Source: Kibdelosporangium philippinense (lineage in GTDB: Bacteria > Actinomycetota > Actinomycetes > Mycobacteriales > Pseudonocardiaceae). Taken from it: a DNA stretch of 64,000 nt. The first letter of the stretch is position 1, and each line of letters opens with the position of its first letter. This document shows, piece by piece, positions 8,386 to 17,772 of the stretch. The stretch lies in the NCBI RefSeq assembly GCF_021390435.2, contig NZ_JAJVCN010000001.1, forward strand, positions 2,294,001 through 2,358,000. Reading direction: 5' to 3'. The translations under genes and the position numbers were made by a program. The notes beneath the pieces were generated by a model that saw only the letters and a program-made list of their open reading frames with translations, was not told the origin of the DNA and did not search any database.

Positions 8386-9485
8386 CGGCTACCCACGTGA
8401 ATACTGCGGCTGGGCGGCAGGCCGCCCTTGAGGCCGCCAAACTCGTCCTGGCTGGCATGGGCTTGTCGGCTCAGGACCTGCTCTCCGAACCAGACAACCG
8501 GCCGCCAGCGCCGACGTTCGCCGAGTACATCCCGGTCGTGTCCAACGCTGTGGGTGCGGGCACTCGCCGCGTGTACAGCTCCTATTGGAAGAGGATCCTG
8601 GAGCACTGGGGCGCACGTCGGCTCGACGAGCCGACTCCATCCGACGTGCGCGCGCTCGTCGAGTACGTCAAGACCCACGTCGTGGCCCGGCGCAACTCTC
8701 GCGGTGGACGCAGCGCCGCCGAACACCTCATCGCCGCCCTGCGCTGCGTTTACCGGCACGCCGAAGACGACGGCCTGATCGACGAAGCCAACAACCCGGC
8801 GCGCAAGGTGGACAAGCCGCGTCGGCTGCCCTCTACTCGCCGTGCCGTTGCTGATTCCGGTCTTGCCGAGATCAACACAGCCGCGGCAACCACCGGCAAC
8901 GACCCGCCGCTCGACACTCTGCTATTGCGGCTGCACACCGAAACCGCATGCCGCCGTGCTGGTGCTCTCGCCCTGCGCCCCCAGGATCTCGACCGTGATC
9001 AATGTCTGATCTTCTTGCGGGAGAAGGGCGAAACCGTGCGGTGGCAGCCGGTCTCGCCCACCCTGATGACGCACCTGCAAGACCACGCCGAGCAGCGCCA
9101 CGCGCCCAGGGACGGGCAACTGTTGCGGTACCCGAACGGTGAACCGATCACGAGCCGCCGCTACGACCACCTTTGGGTCCGCATCGGCAAACACCTGCCA
9201 TGGGTTGCTACCCAGCAGATCTCCACGCACTGGCTGCGGCACACCACTCTCACCTGGGTCGAACGCAACTTCGGGTACGCGATCGCCCGCGCTTTCGCAG
9301 GACATACCGACAGCGGTACAGAGCCGGGCGCCACAGCGACCTACGTGCGGGCGACCCTGCACGAAATCGCTTCGGCGGTGGCCGCACTCACCGGCGAATC
9401 CCACCCGCTCGCCGAGAGCCTGCCGCGCCCTCAGAGGGCATCTGATCTTGGTTGGGGCGATATGTCTGTGTCGGGTGACGGCTGA
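8382..9485 (+). CDS. Tyrosine recombinase/integrase, 3' end replaced by an IS5-family element
   Basis: Product of up to 367 residues. A SAM-like core-binding domain (about residues 45-125) precedes the catalytic domain. Visible catalytic elements are Arg in ETACRRAGALAL, the HWLRH box, the GHTD box and the Tyr nucleophile in ATATYVRA. From base 9434 the reading frame enters the inverted repeat of an IS5-family element, so about the last 17 residues are IS-encoded. The catalytic core is intact and activity may survive. The gene is coupled to the upstream AbrB-type gene, a pairing common in actinomycetes. Confidence 0.78.
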   Translation: MTATHVNTAAGRQAALEAAKLVLAGMGLSAQDLLSEPDNRPPAPTFAEYIPVVSNAVGAGTRRVYSSYWKRILEHWGARRLDEPTPSDVRALVEYVKTHVVARRNSRGGRSAAEHLIAALRCVYRHAEDDGLIDEANNPARKVDKPRRLPSTRRAVADSGLAEINTAAATTGNDPPLDTLLLRLHTETACRRAGALALRPQDLDRDQCLIFLREKGETVRWQPVSPTLMTHLQDHAEQRHAPRDGQLLRYPNGEPITSRRYDHLWVRIGKHLPWVATQQISTHWLRHTTLTWVERNFGYAIARAFAGHTDSGTEPGATATYVRATLHEIASAVAALTGESHPLAESLPRPQRASDLGWGDMSVSGDG

Positions 9486-10370
9486 TACCTTGATCAACTT
9501 GTGGGGTCCCGGCGTGCGTACCGCAGCGACTTGTCCGATGCTCGCTGGGCGTTGATCGAGCCAACGCTGACGGCGTGGCGTGCTGCCCGGCGTGGGCCGG
9601 GAACCGTGATGCGCGTGCATGACTTGCGGGAGATCGTGAACGCGATCCTGTACGTGTGCCGGACCGGGATCGCCTGGGAGTATCTGCCGCACGACTTCCC
9701 GCCCTGCAAGACGGTTTATGACTACTACGCCAAGTGGGAAGCCGATGGCACAACGGAAACGCTGCATGACCTGTTGCGTGACCAAGTCCGCGTCGCGAAA
9801 GGCCGCGCTGCTGCCCCGACGGCGGCGATCATCGACTCGCAGAGCGTGAAAACCTCCTGCAATGTCAGCGAATCCAGTCAGGGTATCGACGCGGGCAAGA
9901 AGATCAAGGGCCGCAAACGGCACATCGCCACCGATGTGCTCGGCCTGCTGCTGGCGGTAATCGTGACCGCGGCGTCGGTGCAGGATTCCGCTGGCGGGCA
10001 ACAGGTTCTCGATCATCTCGCCGCTGCGCATCCGACCGTGTCGGCGGCATGGGTGGACGGTGGCTACAACAACACAGTCATCCGTCATGGAGCCCAGCGG
10101 GGTATCCGGGTTGAGGTCGTCAAACGCCCTTCTGCCAAGGGATTCCACGTGTTGCCCCGGCGGTGGGTAGTGGAGCGCAGTCTGGGCTGGCTGATGCAAC
10201 ACCGCCGACTCGCGCGCGACTACGAAGCCCTGCCCCAGCGGTCGCGCACGATGGTCCACTGGGCGATGACTAACATAATGAGCCGCACCCTGACCGGGGA
10301 ATCCACCCAAACCTGGCGAAACGATCCACCCAAAGCAGACATTCTTGCCTAACTAAGATCAGATGCCCTC
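9434..10370 (+). mobile_element. IS5-family (IS1031-like) insertion sequence, copy 1
   Basis: About 937 bp bounded by perfect inverted repeats GAGGGCATCTGATCTT. One transposase gene fills it. The flanks are TCA on the left and TGA on the right. Both fit the TNA target of this group but they are not identical, unlike copy 3 (TTA/TTA), so the flanking DNA has probably been rearranged since insertion. Confidence 0.88.
9501..10352 (+). CDS. IS5-family DDE transposase (copy 1)
   Basis: Product of 283 residues from GTG 9501. DDE catalytic triad: Asp in IIDSQSVKTS, Asp in WVDGGYNN, Glu in WVVERSLGWL with the usual family spacing. An N-terminal DUF4096-like domain (LSDARWALIEPTL) precedes it. The protein is identical to that of the copy encoded at 55626-56477, so both are recent and probably still active. 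Confidence 0.92.
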   Translation: MGSRRAYRSDLSDARWALIEPTLTAWRAARRGPGTVMRVHDLREIVNAILYVCRTGIAWEYLPHDFPPCKTVYDYYAKWEADGTTETLHDLLRDQVRVAKGRAAAPTAAIIDSQSVKTSCNVSESSQGIDAGKKIKGRKRHIATDVLGLLLAVIVTAASVQDSAGGQQVLDHLAAAHPTVSAAWVDGGYNNTVIRHGAQRGIRVEVVKRPSAKGFHVLPRRWVVERSLGWLMQHRRLARDYEALPQRSRTMVHWAMTNIMSRTLTGESTQTWRNDPPKADILA

Positions 10371-10549
10371 TGAGAGCGATCCGGGCCAGACGAACTGATC
10401 AACTATCCACTTAGGACATACCCAGGTGCAGCTAGTTCGCGAACCTGCATGGGCCTGGGCAAAGGAGGGGCTCCATCATGGAAGAGAAGCTTCCCAGTCA
10501 TCACCTAAGTAGTATGACCAGCGAACCTACTATCGATTCGCGACCTAAG
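10371..10549. other. Native DNA island between two insertion sequences
   Basis: About 180 bp between IS5 copy 1 and IS1380-A that matches no element in the window. It holds a small open frame with a strong ribosome-binding site (next entry) and ends in CTAAG, which is repeated after the right end of IS1380-A. Confidence 0.5.
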
Positions 10550-10597
10550 CCTGAATCCACTGATGAGTGGGTGTTCGGGGCGGCGTGTTACAAGTGA
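10478..10597 (+). pseudogene. Small gene 5' end cut by IS1380-A
   Basis: ATG 10478 has an excellent site AAAGGAGGGG 8 bases upstream. The frame gives 39 residues beginning MEEKLPSHHLSSMTSEPTID. From base 10550 it reads into the inverted repeat of IS1380-A, so only the first ~24 residues are native. Such short leaders are seen in actinomycete peptide or small-protein genes. The family is unknown. Confidence 0.4.
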
Positions 10598-12217
10598 AAG
10601 TGCCTTCTGACCTGTGATAATACGAGTTACTGAGGCTCGATTATCACCCGGGGATGGAAGGCACTTTCAGTGAAATTATCGCACAGGTGGTCGCGGGCGG
10701 CGGTGCGGTTCGATGAGGAGAATCTCGTGTCCTGCGCCGGGATCGTGCCGGTGATGGCGCTGGCCGAGCGGGCGGGCATGTCGGAACTGGTAGCGCAGAA
10801 GGTAGAGATCACGAACGCTCCGATCCCGTCGACTGGGGCCAGCCCGGCAGGCAAGGTCGCCTCGATCGTCGCGGGGATGCTCGCGGGCGCGGACTGTATC
10901 GATGACCTGGACGTGATCCGCCACGGCGGGATGAAACGTCTGTTCACCGGGGTGTACGCGCCCTCGACGCTGGGATCGTTTCTGCGCTCGTTCACCCACG
11001 GCCATGCGCTGCAACTGGCCGCGGTGCTGCGCGCGATGCTGGTGTCGCTGGCGGCGAAGACCCCGGTGCTGGCCGGGGCGGATCAGATGACCTTTGTGGA
11101 CATCGACTCGCTGCTGCGCCGCGTGTACGGCACCCAGAAACGAGGTGCGCGGTTCGGGCCGGCCAAAGTCGGTGGCTACCAATTGTTGCTGCGAGGGCTC
11201 TCGCCGCTGGTGGTCACGATCTCCACCCGGCTGGCCGCACCCCTCGTCGCCGCGATCCGTCTGCGGGCAGGCAACGCCGGTTCCGCGCGGGGCGCGGCGA
11301 GGTTACTGACCCAAGCCCTGAACACTGCGAAAGCCGCCGGGGCACGCGCGGGACGGATCCTGGTCCGCGGCGATTCCGCCTACTACGCCGGCACAGTGGT
11401 CAGTGCCGCACGCCGCGCCGGGGCGATGTTCTCGATCACCGTGGCGACCAACCCGTCAATCCAGGCCGCCATCACGGCGATCGCCGAGGACGCGTGGGTC
11501 GCGGTGCGCTACCCGGGTTCGGTGGAAGATCCCGATACCGGCGAGCTGATCTCTGACGCCGAGGTCGCCGAGACCGGCTATACCGCCTTCGCCGGAACCC
11601 GCCACGTCATCACCGCCCGGCTGGTGGTACGCCGGGTGAAGGACAAGAACTCCGAGAACGCCCTGTTCCCGATCTGGCGTTACCACGCGTTCTTCACCAA
11701 CACCGAACTATCCACAGTAGACGCTGATCTCGCCCACCGGCAGCACGCGATCGTCGAAACGACCTTCGCCGACCTCATCGACGGCCCGCTGGCGCATCTG
11801 CCATCGGGGCAGTTCGACGCCAACGCCGCGTGGGTCGTCTGCACCGCCCTCGCCCACAACCTGCTGCGCGCCGCAGGCAGCCTCACCAGCACCTTCCACG
11901 CCAAAGCCCGCGGCGCGACACTGCGCAAACACCTCGTCTGCGTCCCAGCCCGCCTTGCCCGCCCTCAAGGCCGCCCGGTCCTGCACCTACCCGAGCACTG
12001 GCCCTGGGCCGAGGCTTTCACCACCCTGCACACCGCCGCCAGCCCACCCGCCGCCTGACCTTTTCTTCACCACCCGCCCGCCAGGGCCCGACCGGAGACC
12101 TCCCGTGGACACGCTGGACAAGCCAGCCGTTTCACCATGCCCACCACCAAAACCCAAGATCCACACATGACCAGAACACCCCGGAAGATCAACACAAGGT
12201 CTATCGGTGGATTCAGG
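10550..12217 (+). mobile_element. IS1380-family insertion sequence A
   Basis: About 1668 bp between inverted repeats CCTGAATCCACTGAT and its complement ATCGGTGGATTCAGG (one mismatch). CTAAG occurs immediately outside both ends, matching the 4-5 bp duplication expected. One transposase gene, complete. Confidence 0.82.
10670..12058 (+). CDS. IS1380-family transposase (element A)
   Basis: Product of 462 residues. DDE residues are visible as Asp in FVDIDSLLRRVYG, Asp in LVRGDSAYY and Glu in AIVETTFADL. The C-terminal signature AAWVVCTALAHNLLRAAG is typical of the family. It is only distantly related to the IS1380 transposases at 14759 and 19713, so it represents another subgroup. Complete and apparently functional. 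Confidence 0.9.
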   Translation: MKLSHRWSRAAVRFDEENLVSCAGIVPVMALAERAGMSELVAQKVEITNAPIPSTGASPAGKVASIVAGMLAGADCIDDLDVIRHGGMKRLFTGVYAPSTLGSFLRSFTHGHALQLAAVLRAMLVSLAAKTPVLAGADQMTFVDIDSLLRRVYGTQKRGARFGPAKVGGYQLLLRGLSPLVVTISTRLAAPLVAAIRLRAGNAGSARGAARLLTQALNTAKAAGARAGRILVRGDSAYYAGTVVSAARRAGAMFSITVATNPSIQAAITAIAEDAWVAVRYPGSVEDPDTGELISDAEVAETGYTAFAGTRHVITARLVVRRVKDKNSENALFPIWRYHAFFTNTELSTVDADLAHRQHAIVETTFADLIDGPLAHLPSGQFDANAAWVVCTALAHNLLRAAGSLTSTFHAKARGATLRKHLVCVPARLARPQGRPVLHLPEHWPWAEAFTTLHTAASPPAA

Positions 12218-12243
12218 CTAAGAGGGCATCTGATCTTAGTTAG

Positions 12244-13671
12244 TACGGCAACCGCACAGTGTGATCATCGGCGGTGGGGCGTGATCATGAAGACGGCCAC
12301 CGCGTGATCAACTTCAAGGTGTGTTGGATCTCGAAGAAGACGCGGTGGCCGCGTCAGAGACTGTAGTTGATGATCGCCTGGCCCGGTGGCAGGCCGGGTT
12401 TGATGACATGTTCGCGCTGGTCGCGGGCCGTTTCGCGCAGGCCGACTCGCGGCGACGGGCCCGGATGTACCTGCTTGGGCTGCTCTCGGGTGCCGAGCGG
12501 AAAAACTCCTGGACGCTGGCCGAGCAGGCTGGCGACCTGACTCCCGATGGCATGCAGCGGCTGCTGAACTTCTACCGCTGGGACGCCGAGGCGGTCCGTG
12601 ATGATCTGCGTGGGTACGTGCTGGAGCACCTGGGTGACCCGAGCGGTATCGCGGTGGCGGACGAGACTGGTTTCCTGAAGAAGGGAACCAAATCCGCCGG
12701 GGTTCAACGCCAGTATTCCGGCACTGCCGGGCGGATCGAGAACTGCCAGCTCGGCGTGTTTCTGACCTATACCTCGAGCAAGGGTCGGGCATTGATCGAC
12801 CGCGAGCTCTACCTGCCGGCGTCGTGGACGGGTGACCGGGAACGCTGTCAGGAAGCCGGAATCGGCGCCGAGGTCGAGTTCGCGACCAAACCCATGCTGG
12901 CCCAGAACATGCTCGAGCGCCTGCTGAACACAGGTGTCGAGGTGGGCTGGTTCACCGCCGACGAGGCCTACGGCGACAACCCTGGACTGCGGGCATGGCT
13001 GGAAGAGGTCAACCTCAACTACGTCATGGCCGTCTCCTGTGACCAGCACTTCATCACCCCGAAAGAGTCTGTGCGGGCCGACGAACTGGTCCGCAGCGCG
13101 CCCCGCAAGGGCTGGCAGCGCCTGTCGGCCGGGCTGGGCAGCAAGGGCCACCGCCTGTATGACTGGCTACTGGTGGACCCCGGAGCAGATGAGCACCTGT
13201 TGCTGGTTCGCCGTTCGATCAGCAAGCCCACCGAGCTGGCCTACTACATCTGCCACACCCATCACCCGGTGCCGCTGGCCGAACTCGTCCGCGTCGCCGG
13301 ATCCCGTTGGGGTGTCGAGGAAACCTTCCAGTTCGCCAAGAACGAGACCGGGCTCGATCATTACCAAGTTCGTAAGTACCACGCCTGGTATCGGCATATC
13401 ACCCTGTCCATGCTCGCGGCCGCGTTCCTCGCTGTCACCGCCTACGCTGAACGGTTACGCGACGAAAAAGGGGCACCAGAGCCGACACGGCGTGCCTGAT
13501 TCCACTGTCCTGCAACGAAATCAGGCGTCTGTGGGCCGCGTTGACCCACCCTGCGCACGCTGAGGCGCACATCGCACACTGGTCAGACTGGCGACGACGA
13601 CGCCAAACCCAAGCCCGTCACAGCCACTACCAGCGACAACGCATCAAACATCCCAGACTGCCGTTGCCGTA
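12244..13671 (+). mobile_element. IS701-family insertion sequence, copy 1
   Basis: About 1428 bp with ends TACGGCAAC and GTTGCCGTA. TTAG is duplicated at 12240-12243 and 13672-13675, fitting the YTAR target of IS701. It lies inside IS5 copy 2. Confidence 0.88.
12321..13499 (+). CDS. IS701-family DDE transposase, copy 1
   Basis: Product of 392 residues from GTG 12321. The DDE triad is visible as Asp in VADETGFLKKG, Asp in FTADEAYGD and Glu in WGVEETFQFAK. The strongly conserved GVQRQYSGTAGRIENCQ block follows the first Asp. It closely resembles the product at 16382-17590. An open tail between the stop and the right end carries no gene. Confidence 0.92.
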   Translation: MLDLEEDAVAASETVVDDRLARWQAGFDDMFALVAGRFAQADSRRRARMYLLGLLSGAERKNSWTLAEQAGDLTPDGMQRLLNFYRWDAEAVRDDLRGYVLEHLGDPSGIAVADETGFLKKGTKSAGVQRQYSGTAGRIENCQLGVFLTYTSSKGRALIDRELYLPASWTGDRERCQEAGIGAEVEFATKPMLAQNMLERLLNTGVEVGWFTADEAYGDNPGLRAWLEEVNLNYVMAVSCDQHFITPKESVRADELVRSAPRKGWQRLSAGLGSKGHRLYDWLLVDPGADEHLLLVRRSISKPTELAYYICHTHHPVPLAELVRVAGSRWGVEETFQFAKNETGLDHYQVRKYHAWYRHITLSMLAAAFLAVTAYAERLRDEKGAPEPTRRA

Positions 13672-13749
13672 TTAGGCAAGAATGTCTGCTTTGGGTGGAT
13701 CGTTTCGCCAGGTTTGGGTGGATTCCCCGGTCAGGGTGCGGCTCATTAT

Positions 13750-14632
13750 GAGCGTTATTCATGAGGGTTACCAGCCGAGTCGATAGAACTCGAGCGATGT
13801 GATGATCCGGATGATGTTGGGGAGCTCGGAAAGGCGTCCTCGATAGCCGGTCGCAATCATCTTCCAGTTCTTGATATGCGCGATACATCGCTCGACGGCG
13901 GATCGAAGTGAGGAGATGAATTTATTGTTCACCTTGTCGCCAGCCGAGAGCTCGCCGCCCTTTGGCTTTTTGCGAGGCGTAATCGTGTGAGTGCCCTGAT
14001 AGGCAGGGGCACCGATGACTGAGGTCTCGGCCAGAAGATCTTCCCAGTCACACTCGGCGAACGCTTTCCGGTCATGCATCGAGCCAGGCAGAGGGGCGGA
14101 TATTCCCAGCAGGCCTCCCTCCGTATCGGCGGCGACCTGGATGTTCAGCCCCGCGCGGCGCCGCTTGCCGGAGAAGTTGTCTTCGTGACCAGCACGGTTG
14201 CCGGTCGGGACATCGGTTCCGTCGACCAGGACGAGCCGGCCGCGGATGGCCTCCTTGAGGTTTGGAATGTGCAGGCACAGGGCCTGCCCAATCAATGGGA
14301 GAATGCCTCGATAGATCCGCGATACGGTCGACTGACTGACGCCGAACAGATCGCCCACGGCCGCCTGGTTCAGATTCTGTCGGACGTACACCAAAGTGAT
14401 CACGACAGCGCGATACAGTCCCACGGTCGGAGGCCACGCTTGGTTCTCATGGCATTGGATGATCTGCCAGATGCGCGCGACAAGCTCCTGGATCTGGTCA
14501 GCAGCAAGCCCTGTAGTAGACTGATAACGCAACGACCCCGCCTGTAAGTTGTCTTCTGTGAGAGGAAAACGATCTTACTTGCCTGGGGTCGTTGTCCTAT
14601 TTTGAGGTGATCAAGTCGCCAGAATAACGCTC
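13750..14632 (-). mobile_element. ISL2-like (IS5 superfamily) insertion sequence
   Basis: About 883 bp. The ends GAGCGTTATTC and GAATAACGCTC are exact 11-bp inverted repeats. TAT is duplicated on both sides (13747-13749 and 14633-14635). Inserted in IS5 copy 2. Confidence 0.85.
13768..14532 (-). CDS. ISL2-like/HARBI1-type DDE transposase
   Basis: Product of 254 residues. An N-terminal helix-turn-helix (FGVSQSTVSRIYRGILP) is followed by a DDE_Tnp_4-type core with Asp in LVLVDGTDVPTG, DDE-spaced residues near PGSMHDRKAFAECDW, and a final RSAVERCIAHIKNW box with the Glu. It is unrelated in sequence to the IS5-type transposases at 9501 and 55626 despite belonging to the same superfamily. Confidence 0.85.
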   Translation of the reverse strand: MRYQSTTGLAADQIQELVARIWQIIQCHENQAWPPTVGLYRAVVITLVYVRQNLNQAAVGDLFGVSQSTVSRIYRGILPLIGQALCLHIPNLKEAIRGRLVLVDGTDVPTGNRAGHEDNFSGKRRRAGLNIQVAADTEGGLLGISAPLPGSMHDRKAFAECDWEDLLAETSVIGAPAYQGTHTITPRKKPKGGELSAGDKVNNKFISSLRSAVERCIAHIKNWKMIATGYRGRLSELPNIIRIITSLEFYRLGW

Positions 14633-14640
14633 TATGTTAG

Positions 14641-16296
14641 CCTGCGTCTTTCGCGCGAAATAGTGCGACACGGGCTATAGATGCACGGAAGTGCCGTCCT
14701 GCAAGGGAAACTGTTGTTTGCGATGACAGCAGATCCCAAGCAGAAGGGCACTCCGTAGGTGAAGCGTAGCAAGCGGTCGAGGCGGGTCAAGGTCAGTGCT
14801 GATGGGCGTGGTGTGGTGTCGCATGCCGGGGTGGGGATGTTGCGGGAGTTGGCCCAGGACACCGGCCTGGTCGCGGGGGTGAACGAGGCGTTGGTCGACA
14901 CGTATGCCGGTCCGTGGATGCATGCACCAGGACAGGTGTTCGCCGACATGGCCGTGGCCATCGCCGATGGCGGCGACTGTGTCTCGCACATCGAGGTCTT
15001 CGGTGACCAGCATGCGGTGTGCGGGCCGGTGGCCAGCATGCCGACCGCCTGGCGGATGCTGGACCGGATCGACGAAGCGCATCTGCCGGGGATACTCGCC
15101 GCGCGGGCGGCGGCCCGAGAACGGGCGTGGGCCGCGGGTGCCGGCCCGGACCTGACCGGGCTGCTGCGGATCGATTTCGACGCCACGGTCACGATTTCCC
15201 ATGCTGAGGACAAGGAGAACGCGGCCAAAACCTGGAAACGGACGTTTGGTTTTCACCCGTTGTTGGCGTTTCTGGACCGCCCAGAGGTCTCGGGAGGCGA
15301 AGCACTGGCGGGCCTGCTGCGGGCGGGTAACGCCGGGTCGAACACGGCAGCAGACCACATCGCGGTGCTGGAGCGGGCGTTGGCGTCGTTACCCGCCCAT
15401 GCCCGGCCACGTCCGGGTGATCCGGACTCGGTGCGGGTGGTAGCCCGCTCGGACTCCGCCGGTGCCACCCTCGCGTTCGCGCAGGCGTGCCGGGAGCGGG
15501 GAGTGTGGTTCTCCTTCGGGTTCCCGGTGGATGCCCGCATCCAGGTCGTGGTCGATCAGATTCCCGACCAGGCATGGGAATCGGCCATCGACCGTGCGGG
15601 CGGGATCCGGGATGGTGCCTGGGTCGCCGACATCACCGGAATGCTCGACCTGTCGAGTTGGCCTGCCGGATCGAAGGTCATCGTGCGTGCTGAACGTCCC
15701 CATCCCGGCGCCCAGTTGAGGTTCACCGATGTGGACGGGCATCGGATCACCGCGTTCATCACCGACATCCCCGACCGGGTCATCCCCGGTCAGACCGCCG
15801 GTCTGGAACTGCACCACCGCCAGCACGCCCGGGTGGAAGACCGCATCCGCCAAGCCAAGGCCACCGGCCTGCGCAACCTGCCCTGTCGTGGGTTCGCGGA
15901 GAACACCGCCTGGCTGGAGACGTTACTGGCGGCCACTGATCTGGTGTGTTGGGCGAAAATCCTGGGTTTCACCGGCACACCCGTGCTGGCGCGCGCCGAG
16001 ATCGCTACGTTCCGGAACTTGGTGCTGCACGTGGGCGCCCGAATCACTCGTGGTGCCCGGCAAGTCCGGATCCGCATCGATGAAACCTGTGCCTATGCCC
16101 ACGCGATCGCCCAGGGCTGGTTGAAGATCCGCGCCGCCTTCACCTGATCCGCACCCCTGTCCCTACGATCGGCAAGAACCGGAGCGGCCGACACAAGCAG
16201 GTCGGCGGGCTAGCCACGCTCACAGTCGGAAACACTCACGGCAAGATCGACAAAACCACAAGCAAGATCAACTAAATACTGCGCGAAAGGCCGAGG
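14641..16296 (+). mobile_element. IS1380-family insertion sequence B
   Basis: About 1656 bp. The left end CCTGCGTCTTTCGCGC and the right end (complement CCTCGGCCTTTCGCGC) are imperfect inverted repeats. TTAG is duplicated at 14637-14640 and 16297-16300. Its left 237 bp also occur as the remnant at 6432-6668. Confidence 0.87.
14759..16147 (+). CDS. IS1380-family transposase (element B)
   Basis: Product of 462 residues from GTG 14759. DDE residues: Asp in LRIDFDATVT, Asp in VARSDSAGAT, Glu in ARVEDRIRQAK. The family blocks GPVASMPTAWRML and TFGFHPLLAFLD are present. It is homologous to the product at 19713-21089. Complete. Confidence 0.92.
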   Translation: MKRSKRSRRVKVSADGRGVVSHAGVGMLRELAQDTGLVAGVNEALVDTYAGPWMHAPGQVFADMAVAIADGGDCVSHIEVFGDQHAVCGPVASMPTAWRMLDRIDEAHLPGILAARAAARERAWAAGAGPDLTGLLRIDFDATVTISHAEDKENAAKTWKRTFGFHPLLAFLDRPEVSGGEALAGLLRAGNAGSNTAADHIAVLERALASLPAHARPRPGDPDSVRVVARSDSAGATLAFAQACRERGVWFSFGFPVDARIQVVVDQIPDQAWESAIDRAGGIRDGAWVADITGMLDLSSWPAGSKVIVRAERPHPGAQLRFTDVDGHRITAFITDIPDRVIPGQTAGLELHHRQHARVEDRIRQAKATGLRNLPCRGFAENTAWLETLLAATDLVCWAKILGFTGTPVLARAEIATFRNLVLHVGARITRGARQVRIRIDETCAYAHAIAQGWLKIRAAFT

Positions 16297-16305
16297 TTAG
16301 TTTAG

Positions 16306-17772
16306 TACGACAGCCGCACAGTGTGATCTTGGTGTGGGGTCGTGATCATGGGTGCGGCCACCGCGTGATCAACTTCGAGGTGTGATTGGACTCGAGGAAG
16401 ACGCGGTGGCCGCGTCGGAGACTGTAGTAGACGAGGGTTTCGCCCGCTGGCAGGCCGGGTTTGACGACATGTTCGCGCTGGTAGCTGGCCGGTTCGCGCA
16501 GGCCGATTCGCGTGCCCGTGCTCAGAAGTACCTACTCGGGCTGCTGTCTGGTGTGGAGCGCAAGAACTCCTGGTCGTTGGCGGAGCTCGCCGGGGACAGC
16601 AGCCCGGACGGCATGCAGCGCCTGCTGAACTTCTACCGCTGGGACGCCGAGGCGGTGCGCGACGATGTGCGTGGCTACGTGCTGGCGCATCTGGATGACC
16701 CGAGTGGGGTGTTCGTCGGCGACGAGACCGGATTCATCAAGAAGGGCACCAAATCCGCGGGTGTGCAACGCCAGTACACCGGCACCTCGGGCAAGATCGA
16801 CAACTGTCAGGTCGGCGTGTTTCTGACCTATGTCTCCCGGCATGGCCGGGCGTTGATCGACCGGGAGCTCTACCTGCCGCAGAAGTCCTGGTGTGCCGAC
16901 CGGGATCGCTGTCGCGAGGCCGGGATCGGCGACGAGGTCGAGTTCGCGACCAAACCCGAGCTGGCCCGCCGGATGCTCGCCCGGCTGCTGGAGGCCGGGG
17001 TCACGGTGGGCTGGTTCACCGCGGACGAGCTCTACGGCGACAACCCGGCCCTGCGCGACTGGCTGGCCGAGCAGGCGGTGAACTACGTGCTGGCGGTGTC
17101 CTGCGATTACCAGGTGACCACGCCGACCGGGCCGGCGCGCGCGGACGTGCTGGCCGGCCGGGCACCGGCGCGGGGCTGGCAGCGGCTCTCGGCCGGGCGG
17201 GGCAGCAAGGGCCACCGCTTGTATGACTGGCTGCTGATCGATCCCGGTCCCGGCGAGCGGCATCAGCTGCTGGTGCGTCGCTCGATCAGCGATCCGACCG
17301 ATCTGGCCTACTACGTCTGCCACACCGCCGGTCCGGTGCCACTCGCGGAACTGGTGCGCGTGGCCGGATCCCGTTGGGCGGTGGAGGAAACCTTCCAGTT
17401 CGCCAAGAACGAGACCGGGCTGGACCATTATCAAGTCCGCAAGTACATCGCGTGGTACCGGCACATCACCCTGGCCATGCTCGCCGCGGCGTTCCTGGCC
17501 GTGACCGCCCATACTGAACGCATCCGCACCCCACCACCACGCTATAGGACACCGGAAAAGGGGGCGCCAGAACCGATCCTGATCGGCTGATCCCGTTATC
17601 CTGCAACGAAATCCGACGACTCTGGGCCACCCTCACCCGTCCAGTACACCCCCGAGCACACATCCAGCACTGGTCTACCTGGCGCCGACGCCACCAAACC
17701 CGCGCCCGCCACAGCCACTACCAGCGACAACACCGCACATATCAACAGACATAACACTGTGCTGCTGCCGTA
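16306..17772 (+). mobile_element. IS701-family insertion sequence, copy 2
   Basis: About 1467 bp with ends TACGACAGC and GCTGCCGTA. TTAG is duplicated at 16302-16305 and 17773-17776. It is a diverged relative of IS701 copy 1, also inserted in IS5 copy 2. Confidence 0.86.
16382..17590 (+). CDS. IS701-family DDE transposase, copy 2
   Basis: Product of 402 residues from GTG 16382, the position matching the start used by copy 1; the frame is open back to 16352. The triad is in VGDETGFIKKG, FTADELYGD and WAVEETFQFAK. A short C-terminal extension relative to copy 1 carries a Pro-rich insert. Complete. Confidence 0.9.
   Translation: MIGLEEDAVAASETVVDEGFARWQAGFDDMFALVAGRFAQADSRARAQKYLLGLLSGVERKNSWSLAELAGDSSPDGMQRLLNFYRWDAEAVRDDVRGYVLAHLDDPSGVFVGDETGFIKKGTKSAGVQRQYTGTSGKIDNCQVGVFLTYVSRHGRALIDRELYLPQKSWCADRDRCREAGIGDEVEFATKPELARRMLARLLEAGVTVGWFTADELYGDNPALRDWLAEQAVNYVLAVSCDYQVTTPTGPARADVLAGRAPARGWQRLSAGRGSKGHRLYDWLLIDPGPGERHQLLVRRSISDPTDLAYYVCHTAGPVPLAELVRVAGSRWAVEETFQFAKNETGLDHYQVRKYIAWYRHITLAMLAAAFLAVTAHTERIRTPPPRYRTPEKGAPEPILIG

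Noticed and set aside
4112..9485. tRNA-type attachment site for the conjugative element or integrase
   Set aside because: No tRNA 3' end or matching direct repeat could be recognised by eye in this interval.
8922..10310. Antisense 462-codon frame across the integrase end and IS5 copy 1
   Set aside because: It is the complement of the IS5 transposase; the forward frame has the complete DDE set.
16532..17512. 326-codon antisense frame in IS701 copy 2
   Set aside because: Complement of a well-conserved DDE transposase; composition and lack of start argue against it.
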